From Mesorhabditis belari (lineage: Eukaryota; Nematoda; Chromadorea; Rhabditida; Rhabditidae), in contig CAUEEP010000491.1 in NCBI GenBank assembly GCA_958450365.1, forward strand, positions 124,001 through 188,000: a stretch of 64,000 nt of DNA, given 5' to 3'. Both the position numbers and the translations under genes were made by a program. Below are positions 10,173-21,700 of the stretch, piece by piece. The notes under the pieces were generated by a model. It did no database searches. It had not been told where the DNA came from and saw nothing but the letters and a program-made list of their open reading frames with translations. Positions within the stretch are counted from its first letter, which is position 1, and each line of letters starts with the position of its first letter.

Positions 10173-11400
10173 TACGTTAACTAGCCAAGAGAAAGAAGGA
10201 AAGACAAGGGGGAAGAAGAAAGGAAGAAAGAAGAAAATATCCGGATCTTCAGAACCACAATTATCTAAACTCTCGAGAAAAACCAATGAAACTTAATAAT
10301 CATAGCTATAAACATCTCGCAGAGGCACGTTTAAGGCGACGGACCCATGTAGCGTATTGCTCAAAATCATCGAGCCCAGCACAATCAGCACATCCGTTCG
10401 GCTTCGCTGCTGTTGATCGTCCCGGATTTGCCACGTGGTGATGCCACCGTTGTCACCTTGAGATGCCACATCCGGCGCTCCTCCGCATCGATTAGTTCCA
10501 ATATTTTTCCAAGTTCCAATATTCAACCCTATCTTCCTGGAAAGCTACTCAAGCTGACTTTGATGCTGTTGAATCGTTTCTTTTGCCACCTCTTTATATA
10601 ATGTGATCTCGATAGATCAATTGACAACATATTTTCCCGTTTAGCTAATAGGAATCGGGATTTGTATAGAAGAACTTTTAGTTTTTCTACTGTTTATTAT
10701 CGTTTGGAGCTTTATAAAAAACTTCTTTTTACCAGTCTTTTGGAAAGATCAAAAGGTAGCGTCATTTTTGTTATCTTTCATTTTATGTTCACTATCGAAT
10801 GGCAATGATATGTGCTTTTTATAAAACACAAACATTTTATTTAAATTTTTATCGCTTTTGTTGTAAAAATGTGGCAAACTATTGTACCGGTATTGGCTGG
10901 CTTTCTGGAAAGATAGAATTGGACTAAAAGTCTAAATATCGGATTTGAATCGGACTTGTTCGGTCCGTTTTATTCTGCATCAAAACTAACGACAGGGTAA
11001 TTCTCTAAAATGTTGAATAAGTGCTAGATAAAAATATTTATAAATACCTAAATACCTTTTCCATAACCTTGAAGTTTTCTGGATGGAATCAGACGCTTTT
11101 TGATCATGATAGGCATGACTAAAAGACCTGTACCAAGCAGTTTGAGAAACTGGTAGCGGGCCAAGACCGAACCAAGACTTGGAAAAGTTTGCGTTGCCTG
11201 TGTACAGTTCTGTTTGTTTTCTTCTACTACAACTTTAAAGCTTCTACTACAGCTTCTAAACACTTTCTTGCACTTTCAAATTAAAGCATTTCTTCACGAA
11301 GAGATCAGATGATTTGCCAAAATACGCGTTTCATTGTTGGTTTGTGAGAAGTTCGAGAAGTCGATGACAGCTGAAATGTATCGCTCATTGTTTTTTCATT

Positions 11401-13472
11401 TTAGTTTTCAGCAAAATTCTCTTCAAAACGCTTACATTCAAGTTTCTCAGCAAAAAACCTGCGATACGGTCGATAGAGAACAATGGTGGTGAGGGTGAAC
11501 AATGAGCCGTAGAAAGTTTGAACAAAGTTAGCGTACTCGATTAGGGCTAAAGTTTATAGCTAGCTAAAGCTATTTATAGCTAAATAGCTCTAAGAGCTGT
11601 AAATCAATTCTACCGTCGGATCTGAAACGCTCAACGCGCAAAGCAATCATGCGAACAGCTACCGGGCAAGCGTAGAAAAGCAGAGGCACGAGAAACTGGA
11701 AATCAACTGATCAACAGCGAAAAATGTTTAGTGTTCGAAATCTCAAACCTGTATCAAGCTGTTTTTAAGTAGCATTTTTTGTCGCCGAGCCGTTGTCAGT
11801 GATAAATGAGCCTCATTTTTGAGATGCCAATGTAGAAGGGCAATCAACGCGGCCAAGCAACACAAAGTGATTACCACGCAAAACAGGGCGCTTATCGTGG
11901 TTGGTGTTTTTGTTTTTACCAAAAGAGTGCGTCCAATGATTATGTATTGATTCTTAAAAAGTTAAAAATTAATGATTTGTGACTTAATACAAACTGTGTC
12001 ACCGAGAAGGAAAAACATGATGTAGTATGCGAGGAGAGTAGCCCCATTCAACAACGAGATCATTCCGACAATCCTGCAATGAATAGCAGCTACATTTTGA
12101 GGATTTTTTGACTTATCAGAGCTGTTGCTAAAGCCTATTTTTGTAGGAAAAACTAATTCAAAGTCAAGCCAAATATTTTTTGCTTCAAATTTTCATAGAA
12201 GTGGTTTCTAGCTTCATTTCTAGCAGTGGGCTTTTATAAATGCGTTTTGGTTTTTGGCTTTAACCGCTTTAGGCTTTGGCTTTAACCGCCTTAGGCTTTT
12301 GGGCTTTTGGCTTTAATTGCCTTGAATTCAAACTTGAATCTAACCTGCCTTGAGTTCAAAATCCTTCAAAATCTACCCACTTCGTCATTGACCGTTTGCC
12401 ACATTTGCTCGGTAAAATGCGCAACAAAACCCCAACAAAAATCCCATGAAGAGCAAAGCTCATATGCCAAGCGGTGAGAAGAAGCAATAACTAAAAATAG
12501 AAAGCCTTATAGGAGTGGAGATTAAATTAAATTTGTAACAAGGGAACGTTCTACATTTTCGTTCTACATAAGATTTTCAAAAAACAGCATAACTCCTGTC
12601 TCGAAACCTAATGGATAGAGTAAGTCCACTTCATCCATCTCTGTAGAACCCTTATGACTCCTTATGACGGTTTCGTGAATGCCCAATCTTAACGTAAACT
12701 TTGCAGCGTAATCTCTCAAAATTTTAGAACCGTCATCCCCAAACGACATACACCATTGGAATCAGCGCAAAAAACTGAACAAGATATGCTAGGTCTGTCA
12801 AAATCACGTGATGCCAAAACCGAAGTGTAAATTCAAAAGCATTCAAGTGAGGCTTTCATTCTTTATTCAAACTTTAACCTTCCCAAAGGTGACGAATATT
12901 GTTGAGGGATTCGTGGACATTGGTACGTTCACCGATTTACCACGTACATACCCCGGGACGCCCTCCCGGAGCCCCCTTCTCGGAGTCCACTTCTATTTCT
13001 TGTTCAGATTCTTTCATTATGTTTTCTTTGTTAACTAATGTTAGATATTGAACGTAAATTTGGATTTTACCGTTTGTATCCTCAAGTCAACATTCCAAAG
13101 TTCCAAGAGGCCAACAAATCGATAAGCTTTTCCATTCTCGACAATCATTCCTCTAAGTGGACAAAGCAGACCATTGATCATATCGTAAATAACGGCTCCA
13201 AACTATAATAGAAAATAGTTCTCAGTTCTCAGTTATCAAATTTGAAAAAGAGCACATTTGCATAAACGATGTATCTCGATTGAACTCGCATCTCTTTCGG
13301 CGCTTTTACCATCATGAAAATGATACAAACAACATTGATAGTCGAGCATAAAACTAAAATAATCTGAATTAACAATCCGCACAAACAGTCTCTTTTTCGA
13401 CTAACCGGTCGAGTAAAAACCAATCTGAACAAGACCGAAATCCTCGTAAAACCACTTCTCCTTGTCAACCAT
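11401..13472 (-). CDS. 7TM chemoreceptor GPCR (serpentine), exon limits tentative
   Basis: Minus-strand exons encode a nematode chemosensory-type receptor: start at 13472 (MVDKEKWFYEDF), TM1 at 13363-13256 (IILVLCSTINVVCIIFMMV), 13202-13071 (FGAVIYDMINGLLCPL...), a piece near 12755 (FFALIPMVY), 12480-12378 (LLLLLTAWHMSFALHGIF), 12073-11995 (RIVGMISLLNGATLLAYYI), about 11958-11750 (IIGRTLLVKTKTPTTIS then a long helix), about 11705-11590 (FLVPLLFYACPVAVRMIAL) and 11546-11401 (FVQTFYGSLFTLTTIVLYRP then YRRFFAEKL, stop). The YRPYRRFF ending after the last helix is typical of the Str/Srh superfamily. Exon 1 and exon 2 do not join in phase by the obvious sites, and the 12560-12800 region is unclear, so it may be a pseudogene or need other splicing. 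Ligand unknown. Confidence 0.65.
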
Positions 13473-13499
13473 CGCCGTCAAGACTTAATATAAATAAAG

Positions 13500-14690
13500 A
13501 CAACTCAAACGTTAAACAAAACAAAAATGGACAAAAGGTTAGAATTCTAGTGGGAGATGAGGGGGTAATTTGAGCTTTGGCTTCACAGAAAAAGGAGGAA
13601 ATCCACTCTCTTTTGCTCACATTAACAAACGAACATAGGCCCAAAATGAAAGGGAAAATCTAATTAAAGCCAATCGATTTAGAAATGTATCTTTTTGCCA
13701 AGAAAAACACCTGGTTAAAGGGTTCAGAGGTCGCCTAACTATCATGAACTTCTTTTATTAGGTTGGAAAGAAAATTCTCAGAAAAAGTTTGACTGGAATT
13801 TCTTAAAAACGAATCCATCAAGTACATTTTCTTCTATTATTTACAATTCAACTCCAAGAAATTACTCGTGAAAAAAAATGAGTGTAGCTTCCTCTTAAAA
13901 TTTTTGAATTTTTGAAAAATTATTATTTTTCCAGCTTAAATTCAGCGACTCTTTGCACAAGAAAAACGATTCCTTATGAAGTAAAGCTAGCATAAATAAA
14001 CAATACGCTCAATACAAACAATCTACAATCTGTATTTTTAGCCTAAAATTTTTTTACAGAGAAGCTTTCAAAAAATAACTTTTTTAGTGTCATCTTCTTG
14101 GCACTGAGTGTTTGCTAAAATAGGTGATTCTGAAAAGTTAAAGCATTAGATAAAATTTGCCTTAATCACAAATTTTCCCTATTTATAAGTACTTGATTTT
14201 AGGTTTTGAATGAGACCCATTGCCTATTCATTAACCCATTCAAAACTTGTCTAAAGGTTGGTCACTCAAAAAGTGACCAAGTCACTTTAGCTGAAGAAAT
14301 CTCTTATTTTTTTACCTAAAGCGCGATTGTTTTTGTCAAAAACTTTTTGAAATATAGTCAAGTTTATGAAAAAAATCTGGAAAGAATTCATGGCTTGGTT
14401 TTTGAGAAATCGCCGCGCACTCTTTCCGAACTTTCTTACGAATAGTACTCGAATACATTATGTTTTGATAAAAATCATAATCCTAGCCCTAGCACAATTC
14501 TAATCCTTACAAATTTGTAATTGTAATGTAAAAAACAAACTTTTTTTAATATATATGCTTTATTCAGGGGGCGAATAGAAGCAAATCAGATAATCATAAC
14601 CGCATATAACATATTGCTACAATACTTTCACAAAAAAGAAAGGAAACTAAAAATGGTACAGTAAGACTACAGTTAGGAAACACAGGTACA
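13500..14690. other. AT-rich intergenic, no gene seen
   Basis: No exon or transposon end was recognised. A short inverted phrase GGTCACTCAAAAAGTGACC lies at about 14258-14276. Confidence 0.4.
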
Positions 14691-14696
14691 AAAAGA

Positions 14697-15360
14697 TTAA
14701 ATATAGGGCAGATTTGACATGGCAATAAAATCTGGTTCGTTTACAGATACTTTGAATTTTTCTACAGACGAGAAGATACCAGACAGGAGCTTATTCCAAA
14801 CCCTACTAATACGGCTCGCAAAAGAATGATAAAGGGAAAGATGATGGGGATGAGAACCGACCGAAATTTGATAAGGATGTACTTCTAGAAATTTCCACAA
14901 TTTTCAAGAGGCTTTGAAATTCTGGATGCGACTTAGGGTGGAAAAGAATTTTATAGCAAAAAATAAGATCAAAGTAAATACGGCGATATAAAAGGGGTTT
15001 TAAATCAAAAACTATGTATAAGTCTAGTCTCATAATTTGGAATAAGAGAAGAAGGGAAACAACGAGTGTATGCTTTTTTTCTGTGAAACGCCGTTGGACA
15101 TTTTCAACCAAGGTGATAAGTTTCTTAATGGAAGGTGATCATACGATGGTGGCATACTCGAGCAAAGACCGGCAATAGGTTATAAAAGCCCTGCGATCAG
15201 TCGCGATTTTAGGGAAACAAATGGCGCCAAGTATTATGTTAGAAATTCTAGAAGCTTTTTTGGATATTTAGTTTATGTGAGGGCCAAAGCTACATAGCAG
15301 CTGTCCCTTCAGAACCCTCTCAAAATGACTTAAATCTTTTGTTTTTTTATTAGAACTTTA
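14697..15360 (-). pseudogene. LINE reverse transcriptase C-terminal remnant
   Basis: On the minus strand the sequence runs HI---SKKASRISNIILGA, then TYCRSLLEYATIV, a stop where the family has tryptophan, SPSIKKLITLVENVQRRFTE, then LLYRRIYFDLIFCYKIL and finally SRVWNKLL. This is the familiar order of the thumb and C-terminus of CR1-like non-LTR polymerases (YVRPILEYASPVWSP...ENVQRRFT). It holds at least one stop and a frameshift, and the catalytic domain is missing. Same class as the fragment at 1558-1794. Confidence 0.75.
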
Positions 15361-15750
15361 AAATCGGTTTTTTTTACATTTAAAATCATTCTGCTACACT
15401 CAAAATAAAGATAAAAGTGGCCAACGGACGGACAGGAAGATTTTCAAGAAACTTTTGTCCTTCAAAAAGACGGTGCACTTCTGCTGCAGCCGCAAGATTT
15501 TGTTGGATTAAACAAGAGAAAACATTATATAATAATATATAAAATTATTCAATTAAAGATATGTTTCTTAAGCAATTAAAATAAAAACCATTCAAACTAG
15601 AAACCTTTTTGTTTTCAGTTATGGAAACACAACTGTCTCATTGCCCTGAAGCCGGCCCTTTAACCAGTGTGCTATTGTAAAATTCAGGAAGAATAAATCT
15701 TATGGCCTTTTATTTGTGATCAATCTCAAAAAATCACAACGAACAGGAGA

Positions 15751-18700
15751 TTACACTGCCTTTGCTGGCATTTTGCATACGAAACGAGTCGACAAATAGT
15801 TCGATTCGATGTCCCCTTGCCATCCCTTTACATTGCACGATTTGTCGTTTTGCAGCTAGAAATGTTATGTTTAGATTCTCGTATTTGTGTTGTGTACTGT
15901 TGAAAGAGTAAAATTGGTCCTCTTCAAAATACTCTTTGTATTTCGTGCTGCTCAGGTGTTTATCCTTTTAAGTTAGATTAACATTTTACTCACCACCCAT
16001 AGATACATGGTACTGCTGCCATAATACGTGTAAGGATAGGGGACGAAATCAAACGGCGATGCATCACTCCAAGTAGCCGTTGACTCTGACAACAAAAATC
16101 TGCATAACGAAATGAAATTCAAACTGATTTTTGCTTGTATAGCAAATTTTTGATATTTGAGTAATGGAAATCTAAAGTCTATTAGGTTGATGGAAAAGTT
16201 TCGTCGATTTTTTTGGGAAGTGGGTCACAAGACTTGCAGTCAGTTTGTAAGACTAACCGCGTATGTAGCCGTCCATATACAGTCCCGAGTAAGCTGGCTG
16301 AAAGCGACACGAGTCATTGTTGGACGCCACATTGGACATTCCGGCCACATTTGAGTAGATTAGGTCTGCATTTAAGTCCTTTTTATGAATTATTTTACAA
16401 TAAAGTAACAGTAATGTTGTGTTTAGAAAAGAAATCGAACCGGAAATCACACAAAAAAACGTACCATAAACAAACTCAAGTTCCTCCATCGAATGAATCG
16501 ACACGAGATGCGAGTCTTTTCCGCCGATCTCACTGCACCAACTCTCAGCGTACGTGAAATTATAGGAAATCCACATACCTAGCGGATCGAGCGCGAAATC
16601 CTTGAATGTTGTGAAAACGTGTAAGACTAAGGCAAAAATACCTTTAGATAGTAGCACGAGTTTGACTTCTCGAGATAATGCCACTGATAGGGACAACGAT
16701 TGGCTAAAGACGCTCAGACAGTTAATTCGAAAAGTGAAAAAAGCTGCCTAGACAACACTGGGCCTATGATAATGAAATACCCAATAGTTTTATTCACTCG
16801 ATACCGTGGGTAGGCAAAAACAATAAGAAAGAAAAGGAACAAGCTACCATGAAGCTTGTCACACGAAATGCTTACCTTGATCGGCAAAAATACAAATGAA
16901 TGGACGAGCAAAAGAGCACTCAGCGGCTTTCCATTTCCCCGAATCTGGATCAATCACCGCACAAATGCTTGAATTGGAAGCGTTGCTCGGCTCATCTAGA
17001 AATTTTGAGATTTCTGTAATACTCTTTAGATATCATTTAGAAGAAAAACTCATTCCTTTTCTTGTTTTTGTTTTTCAGTCTTCGTTTTATTTAGTCTAAC
17101 CAATGTTTTTTTTCTGGTTGACCCATCACCACCAACTCACCAACATCCCAATTTTGGTAGAGAAGCGTCTCTCCGTTACCATACGTCCACTCCCCGGTTG
17201 GCTTCTTCTCCACTCCAATGTACGCCTGTCCTTTCACTTCGAAAACGAGCTATTTATACTTTTTCTCATGTTCAAACCAACCGGCTGACATCAAGCCAAA
17301 CAAGTAACTATTCTCGAGAATGTTTTGAATCTTCACAACGACCGACCCAAGTTGATTGCAACCGCGAATCGCGTCCACGTAGAAAGCAGCTGAAAAAACA
17401 AACTATTAAACGCTTGCTATTTACTATATCAATATATATTCTACACTACTCCACATAATTATGGCTCCAACCTTGATTTTCTCAAAAACTAGGTTTCTAT
17501 TAGGTTGTCCGGGATGAAAATACCCTTTTAATGAAAAGCAAACTCATCTCCACAAAAAGAAAACAATGCGCCTTAATCCAAAAGATATTCTCCGTTGTTC
17601 GCAATAGTCTTTCTCCATTTTTCTTTCAAATCTCGAATCCCTTTGCTGAAGAAATCCTGAGGCTGCGAGTCGAAGTATTGGCCTACCCAAATTCGGACTT
17701 CGTCGTGATCCTTGAAGTGTTTATCGGTCAGGAAGTGCTGCATAGATCGAAATAAGTGGTAGTCTAAGGGTGCCAGATGTGGACTATACGGCGGATGCGG
17801 AAGACATTCCCAACCCAATATTCTCGAGTTTTTCCTGCGTCTTCTTTGCTTTGCTGCGCGCGTAATCTTGCAGATATCTCACAGTCAATGGGTTTACGCC
17901 TTGATTCTTGAGAGCCTGGTCTGCTCGTTCCAGCTGTTGCACATATAGAGCTGAGGTGACTGTTGGAAAAGAAGGTAGAACCTCAAAGTGTACAAGACCA
18001 CGGGAATTCCATCAAACAGATAACAGCCTTTCTTCCATTCGGATCACGTTGTGGCCTCGTTTTTTGTCTATTCTCCTGGACTTAACCACTGCTGTTTTCG
18101 CGATGGGTTATCGTAGTAAATCCATTTTTCATCGGCCGTCACAATAGTGTCCCAAAAACCTCGATTTTTTGATTTACGAAGAATACCGGTCATAGTCACT
18201 CGAGTAGCTTGCTCTTTGAAACTTGCTCTTTGAAATTACACGTCGAATCGTTTCAGCGGAGACATTCAATTGCAGATTTGTCTTGGTAGAACTGCAAGTT
18301 GATACACTGTTTGAGGCTTCTCGAAGAATCAGTCGTGTTTCTCGATTGGAGAGTGAATGGCCGGCCAGGATGAATGTTCCATATCCCGTTCTCCTTTTCC
18401 CCGCGGCATTATCTAGAAAAGCAAAAATTATGATAAAATGGCAAGTTAAAAAACAAAATAACAACAATTTGTAGCAAAAACTAATAAAAAAAGTGGGATA
18501 GAGCTATAAGTATGTGGATTTTCCAAAAGGGTTTTTTGTTTTTTGCTAACTTCAAAGAAAAATTATTAATAAAATTAATAATATTAAATTTTCTGCAATT
18601 CAAAATCGGTTAATTATGCTAATTTGTATGACATTGATTCTTATTTGATAACTTTTGCTAAAACCTTTTAGAAACCTAGTTTTTGAGAAAATCAAGGGTA

Positions 18701-21700
18701 AAGCCATAATTATGTGGAGCAACTATGTATTATTTAAAGAGTCAACAACTTACGTTTCGACACAAAGACAAAGCATGCGTTCTCTTCGGGAAACTGCGAA
18801 AAACCAGCAGGACATCCGAATTTGGCCGCTTTTCTTGGTCGTTTTTCGGGAGTTTTTGAGGTTTTTGTCTTTGGTTGAATCAACGCTTCGACGGGTTTCT
18901 TGCAGACAAAACGGGCCGTCGCGGTTGTTGCCGCGTTGGAATCCCAAAACCATGTATTGCACGAGTGATCGTTGGATATCTGAAAATCATAAATAGAGCT
19001 CTTCTTTTAATGTACAACTCTCAAATAAAAGGTCAAACATTTGATTTATTTAACAAGTTTCTCTCGATGCTCACCATCCAATAGCGGAAAGTCGACGTGA
19101 CATTGAGCGGATAACCTAAAAAGTCAGTCGGCGACCCGTCGGTCCACGTTGAATCGTTTGCGGCACCGGTGCCTGTAAGCCCGATAAAGGCCCAGCCCCA
19201 ATTGCATGGGTAACTGTCCGGTGAGGGATCGGTCATCCCTTTGACATTTGCGTAGATTAAATCTGAAAAACGACGATTTATTATACATAATAGTTGTGTT
19301 GGATCTTAAACTATCCATCCAACCTTAAACTATCCGCTGAAACTAAAACTCGGAAAAAAACCTAAGCTTTTGAAAGTATTGACAGAATCAGTTATTCAAT
19401 TTTCAATAAAATAACGCCCAACCAAAGATGAAATCGTGTTCTTCTTTCGAATGGATTGACGCCAGATGCGAGCCAACATTTGTGCACTCTTTTTCGGCGT
19501 CTGCATACAAATAGAGTTGCCATTTCCCGTTCACAAGCGTGAAATTCTTAATCGTTCTTTGTTTATATATTAGTTTCTATATTTTTTACCCGTAGATAGT
19601 AGCATTGGTTCTGAAAGGGCATCCATTCGTCAGGACAGACAGCTTCTGAAAAAAGTTGACTTTTTGGAGAATCGGATGTGTACGACTTTTAGGAGAATCG
19701 GATGTGTACGACTTTTAGGATGACTAATTTGGAAAAGCTTCTTGCTTGTTTTGGCTCGTTGCTTCTTCAAGAAGCAAAAAACTAGGCCTTGCGGCCAGTC
19801 GTCATGTATTTGATGGTTGTGCCAATAGGGTGCAGTTTGAGACAACGATTTGACGCGGCGCGACGGTTAAGCAATTCATTTGACAGTTCCAAAACTCGAA
19901 AAGTTGCGAAAGAAGGATGAGGGTCTATCCCAAAACAGCGCCGCCAAAACAGCGCCGACCGAAAAAAGTGCCAATGCAAAAACGCCCAAAACATCAACGA
20001 GCAAAAAAAATTATTTTTTAGAGTTTTTACTTTTTCTTTTTTTTGCTGTTTTTAACTTTTTTTGTTCACTTTTTGTGTTTTTAGGGTAAAAAAAGGTGGA
20101 GAATCCGATTTTTTTAAGCTTTACGCCAAGAAAACTGCGATAGCGTTTATTAAAGTGATTTTAACCAAAAATAACAAATTTTTTCCCTTTTACGGCCTGT
20201 TTTTTAACTTTTTATTTTTGTAGGTAACAAAGCAATCTGAAATTGAACGAGGCATTGCTGCATACTCATCATCGTCGTCCTATCATCACGGACCGACGTG
20301 AAATTTTGAGGTATATTTTATCAGCTTTATGGATGTGTGACTTAATATTAGGTTTGCCTCGCCATTTAGCATTTTCATTTTGCAGGTAATCAGTCAGCAA
20401 CAATCAGAAATCGAGCGAGGCGCTGCTGCGTGTTTGAAAAGGACAAACGTGGCGGTTAAGGTATATTTTATCAGCTTTGTGGTAATATGGTTTGTTGGTT
20501 TATGATTTATGGTTTTTTAACATAGTTTTACGGTTTGTTAGTTATTAATTTATTTTTCTAGGCAGGATGACAAGCCAAAAAGAACGGTCACTGATTTACG
20601 ACTCAGATGGATTCGAATAACGAAAGGACACAGCACTTAAATGCGGTGTACTTTTGAGTTATAGGTAAGGGAAGTATAATTATCTTGTAATAACCAATTC
20701 TGTTTCTTTTTCGCTGTTCAAAGGCGAAATGTTATGGCCGAGCCCATCAAAACAAAGCAACCGGCATTCTTACGGTCACGAAAAGTCACGACGACTTGCC
20801 ACCAGAAAGCAAAAAACAGGTAGATGATCAAGACATTGTTGTTTGTGTAACAATTGCGTTTTTAGATTCGAATTGTGTTTGAAGATGTTGTACGGCAGAC
20901 GTCAAAGAAATTGTACGGCAGACGATAAAAAACAGTCCACCCGACGTAACACGCCTACTCAATGTTTCCGGTTTTCAACAAATGGCGAGACGACAGCGAG
21001 TAATTCCTGGCACAAAAATGTGGGCAAGTCCGATCGATGATGGAAAATTTCGTACGCTTTTTAAATGCTTTATATAGAAATTAAAATAAAGGTACAAGGT
21101 TTCTACGTTTCGACACTTGCGATGCGTACACATCTTGGAATGAAAAGGCAATGAAAGTCTTCTGGACCGGTTGGGGAAAACAACAATTATTGCAGGTTAG
21201 CTATATAATTGTAAAATTTTTTTATTGTACTTTAGAATGCCATTTGGTCCTGCGACGGGACATTTGCTTCCACGCCTACAGGATTTAAACAAGTCTTCAT
21301 TATTGGCATCGAGGTTGGTTTATTTTAATAAAAGCCCAAATTTAAGAAATTTTAGCATGAACATATGTTTGTTCCGTGCGTGTATGCATTTTTGAATCGA
21401 AAGTATGCTAACACCTACAAGGAAGTCTTTGGCTATCTTCAAGCAGCTGGCATATCACCTCCGCACAAATTAAAAACGGGTTGGATTCAAATATATTTTA
21501 GTTTTATAATTTTTTTTCAGGTATGGAGCTGGCGTTGTACTGTGGTTTCAATCTTGCCTATCCCCACTCTGCAACGAAAGTGCACTATTGTACTTTTCAT
21601 TTTTTCAGGAGCGTTTATGGAGCTATTCAGGTTTTCAATTATAAAAGGTTAAAACGATTATGTTTTAGAAAAACAACTTGTCTGATTTATACCAGGATTC

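Larger units (their letters stand above)
7863..11097. repeat. Large inverted repeat B, abutting palindrome A
   Basis: Arms 7863-9235 and 9725-11097 mirror each other (positions sum to 18960) around a 489 bp unique spacer. The left edge coincides with the right edge of palindrome A, sharing two bases. The arms contain a tRNA-like element, a possible decayed exon (8390-8660) and AT-rich DNA. Small indels separate the arms, for example an extra residue phase near 8990 versus 9960. Confidence 0.9.
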
